Source: Ephemerocybe angulata (taxonomy: Eukaryota > Basidiomycota > Agaricomycetes > Agaricales > Psathyrellaceae). Taken from it: a stretch of 64,000 nucleotides of DNA. Every line of letters begins with the position of its first letter. The first letter of the stretch is position 1. The DNA is taken from assembly GCA_013368325.1 (NCBI GenBank), contig JAACJK010000002.1, positions 1,054,001 through 1,118,000 on the forward strand. Direction: 5' to 3'. Under the pieces are notes generated by a model that did no database searches, was not told the origin of the DNA, and worked only from the letters and a program-made list of their open reading frames with translations. Positions 1 to 9,616 of the stretch are shown piece by piece. A program made the position numbers and the translations under genes.

Positions 1-67
1 TCGTGTTTTCTGCTCCGAGTCCCTTTGAAACCCAAACGCAGCTCAGTACTGTTGTCATTGTTCGATG

Positions 68-185
68 TCTTAATCGCAATAGATCGTAGCTAAGTGTACG
101 TGTTGATCGCAATGAATCGTAGCTACGTGTATGTGTTGATCACAATGAATCGTAGTAGTACGTGTGTGTGTTGATCACAATATAT
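68..185. repeat. Short tandem repeat, ~35-bp unit, three copies
   Basis: Three imperfect copies of a unit containing GATCRCAATGAATCGTAG followed by a TACGTGT run lie downstream of FunK1-A. The mirror copy is at about 12400-12517 in the right arm. No coding potential is apparent. The unit is AT-balanced, with GT-rich ends. Confidence 0.7.
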
Positions 186-526
186 TGACTACCCTTTCAT
201 ACTTCGAAATGCTGAAATTGAAGTGTTTTTAGCGACGTATGTCTCAATTAGAAGGTCTGCGGTATGCGCTAAATTGGCGTACGATACGGAGGTCGGGTGC
301 ACTGGGTGGAGACGATTGTAAATTCAGCGAGAAGAATGCCGGGGAGACCAACAGTGTCCAGACACCAACATAAAATTCATTGCGATTGCCCCCCAAAAGA
401 TTAATTATGATTTCAGGAAATCTTTGAATGTTTTGTTGAGGGATATTTATTGAGGAAATTTATCGATATACAAGTACATGGAACACTCTTTCCGCCAAGT
501 ATATATACTACAGTGTTAGAGACCAG

Positions 527-2968
527 TCACAGGGGTAGCCCAATGCCGAAGCATTGCCGCTTCGGCGGTGCATTGAGGGGGTTGTCATATGTCCTCTTAA
601 GGTTGGGTCGAACTGGAGTCATGGGCGCTTGGGGAACTGCGGGTGCTTCGTTATAGGGAGCGTCACCACCAGGTTGTGCTAGCTTCTCCAACGCCACGTC
701 AAAGAGGCTAATGATGTCCGCATAGTGGCGATGAACGTCGCTGTATAGGACTTGAAGTGTCTCCATGACGGCGTCGTCGCTCTCTGCGCGACTATCAAAC
801 TTGGCGATGACAATGGGGGACAGGTAGGAGTGGAATCGTTGAAGCAACTCTACGGAGGCGTGACTCCAGAATGATGGGGGCTTGCAAACGGCAGGGCCTT
901 CTTTCATGAAGTATATCTGCTTTCTGTTTGTGGCGCGCATCGTATCTGGATTGTCGATCTGTCCCAAGAACGACTTGTGGCTAAACGCATCCGGGGCGGC
1001 GTGGTCGATTCCATCGAAGCCGTAGATGAGGTGGCACAGTATCCAGAAGAACGACTCAAGATCATCAAGGTAGTCGTGAGCCACCGGGATGAGAAACCGC
1101 TCTTCAGTGCCGCTCCTGAGAACCGAGACAGATTGGTACAAATGCGTGCCCTATACGTGTGCTTAGTCAATACACTCATTTGCCTGGAATGTAAATTGAG
1201 TACTCGCCATGGGATTATCTGTGAGCACGCTGGACGTTGGGCCGCCGCCTGTGGAGACGGCCATTTCCAAATCAATAAGAACTCCACGATGCCCAGGATC
1301 CGCAGCATCTGGGCCAAAGAGGATGTTGTCGATCGAGACGTCTCTGTGGAGTATCCCAGCTTGAAGGAGATTCCAATGGCCTAGGTTATGTCATAAGTAT
1401 AGGAACCAGAATGTGGAAACGGCGGTTGCTCACCTTGAATCGCGTCACGGACAGCTGCCAAAGCTTGGCGTTGTGACTTGAACTTATGCAGAGGCGCGTC
1501 GTAGCACGCCATTGTGACTCGGCACATCGTGCGATTGTAGAAGTCGCGGGCGTCGATGTCAAAGGTCTCAGGGCGTAGAGTTCTGGTCTGAATGCGATCA
1601 TCTTCAACCGACAGCATCTGAGCAACGCCAGTGAGTCCCTTCGCCTGTGCCAAGAATGTGTATTCGGGAACTTGAACATCTGTTCGCCACGCATCTTTGA
1701 TGAGGATGCGCTTCCCAGCCTTGTCCCTCGCGACCCAGCAGACGGTTCCCCGACCTCGAACGGAGTGGGAGACGAAGTACGGTTCGTCCATTGCAAGCCG
1801 GTACTTGACTCGCTTTTGAGAAGCGTCGTTCGTGGTGATTGTGCCGGAGACTTTAACACCATTCCTGACCGTCCACTGAACGCTGGTGTCGAGCCCCAGG
1901 ACTGCTTCCCGGGGCGAGGAGAGGCCCAATATAAGGCGGACGAGTGTGTAAGGGTCTTTGTTGATGTCGAGCCACTCGGTCTTGTAACCGCCGCTGCGGT
2001 CGCTGTGTACGAGGCGCACCCGAGACTTGGTGAGAAGAAGCGATCGACAGAAGACACGATTCAACTGTGCGAAAAATATCTGCCTAGAAAACGGGGTAAA
2101 TGTCTGTATAAGGGAGGGTTACTCCAGAGACTTACCTATTGTAAACGGCGAGCTGATTTACGTCGTCTTCGCAGACGTGTGCATCGCGCTTTACGTTGAA
2201 GACTGAGGACGCGTTGCTAAAACCGGTAGCGCCACCTCCACGAGGGAGTGAGAAGGATGGGCCGGAGGCACGAATGCATATGTCGGGCGTGGAGAACTGT
2301 TCTGGGTCGTCTACGTGCGCCAGCTTGGTCTCGCGCGTGTCAACGACCTCGCGAGAGCCCTTGGCGTGCCCGAGATCGTCCACAACGGCCTTCGCAATCT
2401 TGGTCATGGTAGCTTTCATGCTAGACCTCCCAAAGAGCCAGACATTTCGATCGAAGTCGTATAGCGCGGACTTCCTAAGAAAGGTCTCGATCCTCCGCTC
2501 AGACGCGACATCTTTGTACAGGTCCTTCAGACACGCGCTGTCGACAGTGGGCAACTCGTGGAGGTCAGAGATCGCAGCTCTTCGCTGATCTGCGAGCTTT
2601 TCCTTGACAATCCGGGGATCTTCGTCAGGGCATGCTGCTGCACATTCGGCTGGGGCACCTTGTTGATCCTGGTTCGCAGCAGCTACTGATCGAGTAAAGG
2701 GCCGGTGTTTAGATGCCTGGACCGTGTTGGTCGCGACATTTCCACAGGGTTTGTTCTTTGGTTGAGGGGGTTTGGGGAGTCGATGGCTTGCTCCAGCAGG
2801 GGTAGACTTCGGAAGAGTAGACGGCTTGGTAGATGTGGGGTTCTGGGTCCTGGACTTCGGTCTCGTCGCCTCTCTCGACAGAGCTGTTTGACCTTCAGTG
2901 CGCGCTTGGGAACGCGTTTGAACGCGCGACGCCGTACTTTGGGTGTTCGAAGTAGACATTCTGGCCAA
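527..2968 (-). CDS. FunK1 fungal-type protein kinase A (left-arm copy)
   Basis: Four exons: 2968-2136, 2083-1434, 1380-1208 and 1150-527, giving 759 aa. The N-terminal ~110 residues are low-complexity and basic (RVQTRSQAR). A FunK1-specific N-lobe follows (RRAAISDLHELPTVD, then ASGPSF), then the kinase core. LIKDAWR holds the putative ATP-binding lysine, HRDVSIDN (about residues 506-513) the catalytic Asp and Asn, and LIDLEMA the DFG-like Asp. VAHDYLDDLESFF and a basic tail end the protein. The start was chosen because paralogues begin the same way (M[SP]TS...). The third intron begins GCGAGT, a GC-AG intron. The family is a fungal Ser/Thr-kinase-like group whose substrates I cannot infer. 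The gene mirrors FunK1-B exactly at the protein level as far as compared, so the two loci are probably functionally redundant. Confidence 0.9.
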
Positions 2969-3296
2969 TTTGAGGCGTATGGATAGTGTAATAGCAAGGA
3001 AGGATCGATTGAAATCAACAAGTGCTGAACAATGGGCGTGATGGTGGTCAAGAGCAAGCCGTGATTGGCCGAATCATCATGACCAAATTCGGATTTCTAA
3101 GTCACACGGTCCTTTGGGGTAGTAACTGCCGCAGCAATGCAAGTGGCCGCTGCCGCTAGCCCTACACTGCGGATATTCGCACCTTTTGCTTCGCACATGG
3201 TAAACATACTACCAGAACTGGGATATATTTACTCGGAGAAACAAAATTCTCCTCTCAAATATCCTATATCCACTATTCCCATTTTCGATGAGCGTG

Positions 3297-3910
3297 CTAG
3301 CAATCCATCGTGACTCTGTACATGGTGCGATTATAAAAATCGGGAGAGGCTAAGGCGACCCCTTCGCGCGTTCCAAATACCTGTATTCGTAAACTTAAGC
3401 GTGTGTTTACTAGACTTCCTCGAGTCAGAGTACGTTTACCGGCTTTGTCGTTCGCGATCCAGCACACACTGGCACAGAATGCGTGACGAAGTACGGGCCG
3501 TCTATCGCCAGTGGTTACTGTGGTTACTGGACCGCCTTCCCAGAGGCGTCCACTGTAGCGATATATATGTGAGAGCGTGCCTGTCATTATAGACGGCCAT
3601 ATGGGCGATGTCGTGCTCGCACACTTCGGCGTCAGATTCACGCCAAAGATGGAGTTGCAGCACGACCTCCATGAAGCCCCGAGAACGAGGGTCCGGCAGC
3701 TGCATTTCGTAGTCGAAGTGCGTAAACTCGGTGCCTTTGGTTTGCGTTTGATGATATCCTGTAAATACGTACCTTGCTGCATCCGCCAATTACAGGGAGT
3801 GTCCTTGGACGACTGGAACCCAGTCTTCGAGAGGCGATGTGACTCGAAAGTTGTTCCGAACCCAATCGCAGCTGACTGTTACAGCGTCCCAGATAGAGCT
3901 CGGCCAACCC
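3297..3910 (-). pseudogene. FunK1 relic (left arm), internally deleted
   Basis: Scattered FunK1 pieces appear in order but in different frames: TEFTHFDYEMQLPD, ESDAEVCEHDIAHMAVYN, SVCWIANDKAGKRTLT and SPDFYNRTMYRVTMDC. They correspond to the middle of an intact FunK1, from just before the VDTH/ATGPSF region to the DFYNRTM motif. Large pieces between them are missing and there are stops. No N-terminus, HRD loop or C-lobe remains. It has the same orientation as FunK1-A and lies upstream of it. The mirror copy is at 8675-9288, so it decayed before the arms were duplicated. Confidence 0.8.
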
Positions 3911-4120
3911 ATGGTGGGATGATAGTCAGAGAGAAAGAGCAAGCGAGCGAAGGAACGAAAACCCTTCTTTGCCCACCCACTGCTAAATAACTCGATCGGT
4001 AACCGCCGCCAATCGGGGTCAGTAGTTTACCCCAGTGCCAGGCAATCTGCTACTCCCTCAACTCCCATCGTCACGACCTCACCCCAACCATTTCGCAGTA
4101 ACAAGGGTCGAGTCACCTTC

Positions 4121-4276
4121 ATGAACCCAACGGAGGCACATCCCACAATCGCCCTGGAAAGCAAGACCATCAATAACGCCTTCGCAGCGCACCGAAGAGC
4201 TGCGCTCTTAGACTTACAGGAGCTTCATACTCTGATTCAAGGGATCTCTAATCGAACATCGCGTCTCAGGGAATAA
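4121..4276 (+). pseudogene. FunK1 N-terminal relic (left arm)
   Basis: A 51-codon open frame starts MNPTEAHPT and contains AHRRAALLDLQELHTL, which matches the FunK1 N-lobe signature (Q RRAAISDLHELPTVD in FunK1-A). It then loses similarity and stops. It lies opposite in strand to the neighbouring relic at 3297-3910, so it comes from a different decayed gene. The mirror copy is at 8309-8464 on the minus strand. Confidence 0.5.
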
Positions 4277-4670
4277 TCAATGTCTTCCTCCCGAACTCGA
4301 AGCTTTATGTTCTCAGTCTGAGTCGATATATATCGTCGTAAGCGACACTGGAGGGAAGATCGATGAGCTTCGACATTCAAAAGGTAGGTCGGAGTTTATG
4401 GATGCGAATACGCGGAACTGCCAGTGCTTAGTCGATGTCACTCTTGAGCACTTGGGGAAGAGGAGACTAGCCGAGATGCTTTGCTTGTCTGCGTACCCTC
4501 ACCGATATCGTACTCATGATAGAAGGGGAAAAAGGGAAGTATTAACCGTTAATACGTCCAATTTCCATTGGCGTGTCCCCCAACTGTAGAGCCCGAAGAG
4601 GCAGAGCAATAACGGCATGATGATGTGCCATTTATTATAAGTTTATGCAATGCCTGCAGTGGCTCATTCG

Positions 4671-5458
4671 CAGTCGAGTACGTCACTTGGTTGCAAACGA
4701 GCCCTCTCATTAGAGGGAAAAGTTGTTTGCATATCTGCCTCTAATCAGAGGTGTTTGCAAACGGCCTCTAATCAGAGGAAACAGGGAGGGAACTGACCGC
4801 ATTAGGGAATATGCCTATGTAATGATTACCAGAACGGGTAGGAGGCGCCAGCGGGAGGTATTTTACGCGCCGTGGCCGGCGCGCTCATGCAAATCAGCGC
4901 GCCCGCCGCCCGCCCGCCCCAAAACCTAACCCTAAGAAAATGCGCAGATAGGCGGAAATGGGCGCTTTCGCGCCCATTCGCTATTATTACATCACCTGTT
5001 ATACACTATTACTGACACTGAGAACATTGATATACCTATGCCTAACCTCTAACCGTAACCCAAACCACTAACCGTAACCCAAACCTAACCGTAACCCAAA
5101 CACCTAAGCCGAACCCTAACCGCGCGCTCAGCGCGCGCGAGATGGTCGCAGTGAACAAGGCGGCCGCACAGTCTTAGATATGTGTTTGATTTGAGGCCGT
5201 TCTGCGAGGGAACCAAGGCAGCTAGGCTAGGGGTTTGGTGTATGTGATCCCATATCATTGTCATGAAAATTTTCTCGACCCAAAGAAGGCAGGTATATTT
5301 GTCATGTAGGCACCGCTGAAGTACGGGTGGTCGTCTAAATATGGTAGCCGTCCTCTAATTAGAGGTCGTTTGCAAACACCTCTAACTAGAGGCGAATATG
5401 CAAATATCTTTTCCTTCTAGTTAGAGGCCTGGTTGCATCCAAGTGACGTCCTCAGGTG
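4671..5458. mobile_element. 788-bp non-autonomous TIR transposon (MITE-like)
   Basis: The ends are long inverted repeats of about 105 bp, roughly 80-85% alike: CAGTCGAGTACGTCACTTGG at the left and, reversed, CACCTGAGGACGTCACTTGG at the right. Inside each TIR lie copies of a palindrome close to CCTCTAATYAGAGG (left 4702, 4738, 4765; right 5352, 5379, 5413) separated by GTTTGCAAAC or TTTGCATAT boxes. These are plausibly transposase-binding sites. The element is flanked by a 7-bp target duplication TCATTCG (4664-4670 and 5459-5465). The right IR arm holds the undisrupted site at 7915-7921. No transposase ORF is present, so it depends on an enzyme elsewhere. A 7-8 bp duplication is compatible with hAT-like or KDZ-like elements; I cannot assign the superfamily. 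Confidence 0.9.
4924..5125. repeat. Telomere-like and GTAACCCAAAC tandem repeats inside the transposon
   Basis: CCTAACCCTAA occurs near 4925. At 5036-5123 there is an array of CCTAACC/TCTAACC followed by at least three copies of CCGTAACCCAAAC-CTAA, ending in GAACCCTAACC. It is flanked by GC-rich palindromes (GGGCGCTTTCGCGCCC near 4960, GCGCGCTCAGCGCGCGC near 5123). The array resembles degenerate fungal CCCTAA telomere sequence carried inside the element. Confidence 0.7.
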
Positions 5459-5481
5459 TCATTCGTCCTCTGATCACTACG

Positions 5482-5833
5482 TCTCTGGTAGGGCCGAAGA
5501 TATCATTACACTATCAGAAAGTCTCCTCCAACACCGGAAACAGCGATGCATCGGTGGCCGATTGTCAACAAGTGTGCGTGTGCGGTGTAGCCGAGGACCC
5601 ATGGCTTAATTAGATATCTGACGCAAGCTGTTTCCCCCAAGTTTCCTTGAGCAAATAAGGTATATTGAACCAGTTAATTTGAGCACGACGAGCATGAAGG
5701 TAAAGGCAGCCATAATTTGACGCGGTAAGGCACTCAGGCTGCTCGGCTCAAGCTCGGTTTGGATGAATGCGGCCATCTCCCTATCATCGACCCTTGTTCA
5801 TTAGATTCTTGCTACAACTTCGCGTGCCCCAAT
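5482..5833. other. Spacer DNA between transposon and FunK1 relic; no gene seen
   Basis: Unique sequence starts where the inverted-repeat homology ends. I see no conserved protein motif, RNA gene or repeat in it. It may contain the former promoter of the FunK1 relic that follows. Confidence 0.5.
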
Positions 5834-7330
5834 ATGTCCGCTTCAAACGCGAGACTCAATACGTATCTTCCTCAGATCCTTTTGCAAGGACGCTCTGAAC
5901 CAATCGCGAGACCAGCCAGCATCGAGAACGCGACTTCTGGAATGCGCGATAGCCCAACGGACAACGCGACGTGCCAAATCCAAGCCTCAGCCGAGGAAGA
6001 GAGCTCATGGTTTACTCGATCACTTGCTTAGACTGCCGCCAATCGTGCTCAAAAGTGCGCTCCGCCCGAGCCGAAACCCGTCCAACTTCCTTCGACAAAC
6101 CCAAATTCCATATCTCCGAATCAGTATCACAAACTCCAATGGAAGCGTCGCCTACAATCGAAGAGGCTCAAGATATCAAAAGCAAACTCGCAGAGCAACG
6201 ACGAGCTGCGCTCTCTTGCCTGCACAACCTTCTTACCGTCGACAGCTCTGACATCAAGGATATCTACAAGAATACCGTTTCTGAGAGGAGGATTGATGCG
6301 TTTCTCGCTAAAATCGACTCTCTATGACCTCGAACGACAGGTCTGGGTCGATATCCCGAAGAAGACTGAAGACAACGCGGACTTGACGTCTCTTTACCTT
6401 GGCGTAATCAAGACGATCATTTCGATGCCAAGCGCGATATGGAAGTGTGCGAGGACCAGGTCGACCAACCCGCTGTCTACAACAGGTAAGTTTCGCTACA
6501 CGCAGTCCGTCCTCGTCCATCCGCTAACGACGTTCAGGCACCATCAAATGAGCCGGGTCTTCTCCAGATCTCTGCTTTTGACTGAGACTCGTGTTCGTCT
6601 TGTTCACTGTGACCGCAGCGGGGGATACAAGACGACCTCGCTCAACATCCACGATAATCCGCGCACATTTATCCGCCTCATCCTAGGTCTATCCTCGCCC
6701 AGGGAATCCGCGCTGGGCCTCGACTTTAGCGTTCAGTGGACAGTCAAAAACGGAATTAGGATTGCTGGGACTATTGCTACGCTTGATGCCTCTGCGAAGC
6801 GAATCAAGCACCATTTTATCATGGGTGCAACACACTTCGCCACACATAGTGTGCGAGGAGTTGGAACGGTCTGCTGCCAGCTCGCCCGAGATAAGAGCGG
6901 AAAGCGACTTCTTATCCAGGACGCGTGGCGAACCGACGCACAGGCACCTGAGTACACGTTCATGGAACAAGCGAAGGGGCCCGCGGGTGTCGTACAGATC
7001 TTGGCATCCGAGGACGGCCGTGTTCAGAAGAAGGCTCTCCGCACAGAAGGCTTCGACTTTGGCTCGCCCGATTTTTATAATCGCACGATGTGTCGAGTGA
7101 CGATGGAGTGTTATGGTTCGGCCCTGCACAGATTTAGTTCCCAAATACATGCTATCTCAGCTCTCCGTGATGCGATTCAAGGTGCGCATTGAGTCGTCAA
7201 TCTTCCATGCTCTCAAACTCATCAAATCTCTGCAGGTCATTGGAACCTCCCCAAGGCGGGTCTGCTGTATAGAGATGTCGCGATGGGGAACATTCTACTC
7301 GGCGCGGAGGTAATGTCTCATGGTATTCCC
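5834..7330 (+). pseudogene. Decayed FunK1 gene in the palindrome spacer
   Basis: A start resembling the family (MSASN at 5834) is followed by frame changes. KSKLAEQRRAALS-LHNLLTVDSS, NTVSERRIDAF and SLYDLERQVWVDIP follow in shifting frames. An internal deletion then joins VIKTIIS near 6420 directly to DAKRDMEVCEDQVDQPAVYNR, removing the ATGPSF segment. A normal intron and a long intact core come next (SRSLLLTETRVRLVHCDRSG through FYNRTMCRVTMECY, about 6548-7190). The third exon reads LLYRDVAMGNILLG: the conserved HRD is YRD and the next Asp is Gly. The C-lobe ends abruptly near 7330. It belongs to the A/B/D/H subfamily. It is neither copy of the arm gene, so it is an older locus around which the duplication formed. 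Confidence 0.85.
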
Positions 7331-7898
7331 TCGAGTTTGCCGCTATCGCTGAGCGTACGTACCTTGCTATTGGCTCCCCGGAGTTGGACTTGGATAGTGC
7401 GTGGGATGTATTTGATAAGATGTCCCGTAATATGGTAGATACATTGTAGTTATACAATAATACACCTTCAGTTTACATCCATTCATATGTGCACGCCGAA
7501 AATTTGGACCTCCAAATCCACCCACTGCCAACCCACTGCCAACACGAGGCCGCTTCACCTGGTTATACCGGGATTCGAACTGGCGCTCTCATCGCGCGGT
7601 CTCTGACGGTCCCATCTTGAATTCGAAATCCATCCACGGACGTCCGGCCTACCGTACCCTGCCCCCTCTCATGAGTGTTCAATAATAAGGACAGTCTATT
7701 ATAATATGGTGTGCATTGTGTTTCGATGAGGAGATTGACATTACGCGCGTCACTTCAGATATGATAACGGCGTGATTGACGACCGCCGAGTCCAAGCCAA
7801 GTCAAGATTGATGGCGTCGGTTGAGCGTCGGGTCTCGTTTACTCCCTATGCCGCTGTATATAGATATATGTATGCAGATTCTAGGTGCTGTATGTGCT
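7331..7898. other. Spacer DNA; no gene, one B-box-like motif
   Basis: There is no coding support. Near 7560-7575, read on the minus strand, AGTTCGAATCCCGG resembles a tRNA T-arm/B-box, but no cloverleaf, A-box or acceptor pairing can be built around it. The homologous right arm begins at 7899. Confidence 0.4.
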
Positions 7899-8308
7899 CG
7901 TAGTGATCAGAGGACGAATGAGCCACTGCAGGCATTGCATAAACTTATAATAAATGGCACATCATCATGCCGTTATTGCTCTGCCTCTTCGGGCTCTACA
8001 GTTGGGGGACACGCCAATGGAAATTGGACGTATTAACGGTTAATACTTCCCTTTTTCCCCTTCTATCATGAGTACGATATCGGTGAGGGTACGCAGACAA
8101 GCAAAGCATCTCGGCTAGTCTCCTCTTCCCCAAGTGCTCAAGAGTGACATCGACTAAGCACTGGCAGTTCCGCGTATTCGCATCCATAAACTCCGACCTA
8201 CCTTTTGAATGTCGAAGCTCATCGATCTTCCCTCCAGTGTCGCTTACGACGATATATATCGACTCAGACTGAGAACATAAAGCTTCGAGTTCGGGAGGAA
8301 GACATTGA

Positions 8309-8464
8309 TTATCCCCTGAGACGCGATGTTCGATTAGAGATCCCTTGAATCAGAGTATGAAGCTCCTGTAAGTCTAAGAGCGCAGCTCTTCGGTGCGCTG
8401 CGAAGGCGTTATTGATGGTCTTGCTTTCCAGGGCGATTGTGGGATGTGCCTCCGTTGGGTTCAT
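8309..8464 (-). pseudogene. FunK1 N-terminal relic (right arm)
   Basis: Mirror of the relic at 4121-4276, with the same AHRRAALLDLQELHTL signature. It differs by one base at 8313, which changes the last codon before the stop. Confidence 0.5.
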
Positions 8465-8674
8465 GAAGGTGACTCGACCCTTGTTACTGCGAAATGGTTG
8501 GGGTGAGGTCGTGACGATGGGAGTTGAGGGAGTAGCAGATTGCCTGGCACTGGGGTAAACTACTGACCCCGATTGGCGGCGGTTACCGATCGAGTTATTT
8601 AGCAGTGGGTGGGCAAAGAAGGGTTTTCGTTCCTTCGCTCGCTTGCTCTTTCTCTCTGACTATCATCCCACCAT

Positions 8675-9288
8675 GGGTTGACCGAGCTCTATCTGGGACG
8701 CTGTAACAGTCAGCTGCGATTGGGTTCGGAACAACTTTCGAGTCACATCGCCTCTCGAAGACTGGGTTCCAGTCGTCCAAGGACACTCCCTGTAATTGGC
8801 GGATGCAGCAAGGTACGTATTTACAGGATATCATCAAACGCAAACCAAAGGCACCGAGTTTACGCACTTCGACTACGAAATGCAGCTGCCGGACCCTCGT
8901 TCTCGGGGCTTCATGGAGGTCGTGCTGCAACTCCATCTTTGGCGTGAATCTGACGCCGAAGTGTGCGAGCACGACATCGCCCATATGGCCGTCTATAATG
9001 ACAGGCACGCTCTCACATATATATCGCTACAGTGGACGCCTCTGGGAAGGCGGTCCAGTAACCACAGTAACCACTGGCGATAGACGGCCCGTACTTCGTC
9101 ACGCATTCTGTGCCAGTGTGTGCTGGATCGCGAACGACAAAGCCGGTAAACGTACTCTGACTCGAGGAAGTCTAGTAAACACACGCTTAAGTTTACGAAT
9201 ACAGGTATTTGGAACGCGCGAAGGGGTCGCCTTAGCCTCTCCCGATTTTTATAATCGCACCATGTACAGAGTCACGATGGATTGCTAG
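8675..9288 (+). pseudogene. FunK1 relic (right arm), internally deleted
   Basis: Mirror of the relic at 3297-3910, with the same deletions and stops. One substitution (8681) separates the copies. It precedes FunK1-B in the same orientation, so the pair was probably once a tandem duplication. Confidence 0.8.
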
Positions 9289-9513
9289 CACGCTCATCGA
9301 AAATGGGAATAGTGGATATAGGATATTTGAGAGGAGAATTTTGTTTCTCCGAGTAAATATATCCCAGTTCTGGTAGTATGTTTACCATGTGCGAAGCAAA
9401 AGGTGCGAATATCCGCAGTGTAGGGCTAGCGGCAGCGGCCACTTGCATTGCTGCGGCAGTTACTACCCCAAAGGACCGTGTGACTTAGAAATCCGAATTT
9501 GGTCATGATGATT

Positions 9514-9580
9514 CGGCCAATCACGGCTTGCTCTTGACCACCATCACGCCCATTGTTCAGCACTTGTTGATTTCAATCGA
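9514..9580 (+). promoter_or_regulatory. Conserved upstream block of FunK1-B (CCAAT-containing)
   Basis: GGCCAATCACGGCTTG, then CTTGACCACCATCAC and CCCATTGTTCAG, stand 40-100 bp upstream of the FunK1-B start. Almost the same order and spacing occurs upstream of FunK1-H (42090-42150: GGCCAATCGCGCCTTG, CTTGACTGTCATCAC, CCCATTATTCAG), while flanking DNA differs. The mirror copy serves FunK1-A at 3005-3071. It looks like a core promoter shared within one FunK1 subfamily. Confidence 0.6.
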
Positions 9581-9616
9581 TCCTTCCTTGCTATTACACT
9601 ATCCATACGCCTCAAA

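Larger units (their letters stand above)
1..4670. repeat. Left arm of a giant inverted repeat
   Basis: Position p here is the complement of position 12585-p on the right. Coding regions in the two arms match base for base over long stretches. I noticed only two substitutions, at 4272/8313 and 3904/8681, though I did not compare every base. The arm starts at or before the window edge, because base 1 pairs with base 12584. It continues after the transposon as 5466-5481, giving 4686 bp in total. It carries FunK1-A and two FunK1 relics. So few differences point to a very recent duplication or continuing gene conversion. Confidence 0.95.

Noticed and set aside
1386..2199. Long opposite-strand and alternate-frame ORFs over FunK1-A (and their mirror over FunK1-B)
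   Set aside because: They overlap the conserved kinase frame completely and have no motif of their own.
4398..4589. 63-codon ORF in each arm as a small gene
   Set aside because: Identical in both arms only because the arms are; no homologous text elsewhere in the window and no start or splice context.
7550..7640. tRNA gene on the minus strand suggested by TTCGAATCCCGG
   Set aside because: No acceptor, D- or anticodon stem can be paired around it; only the T-loop-like motif remains.
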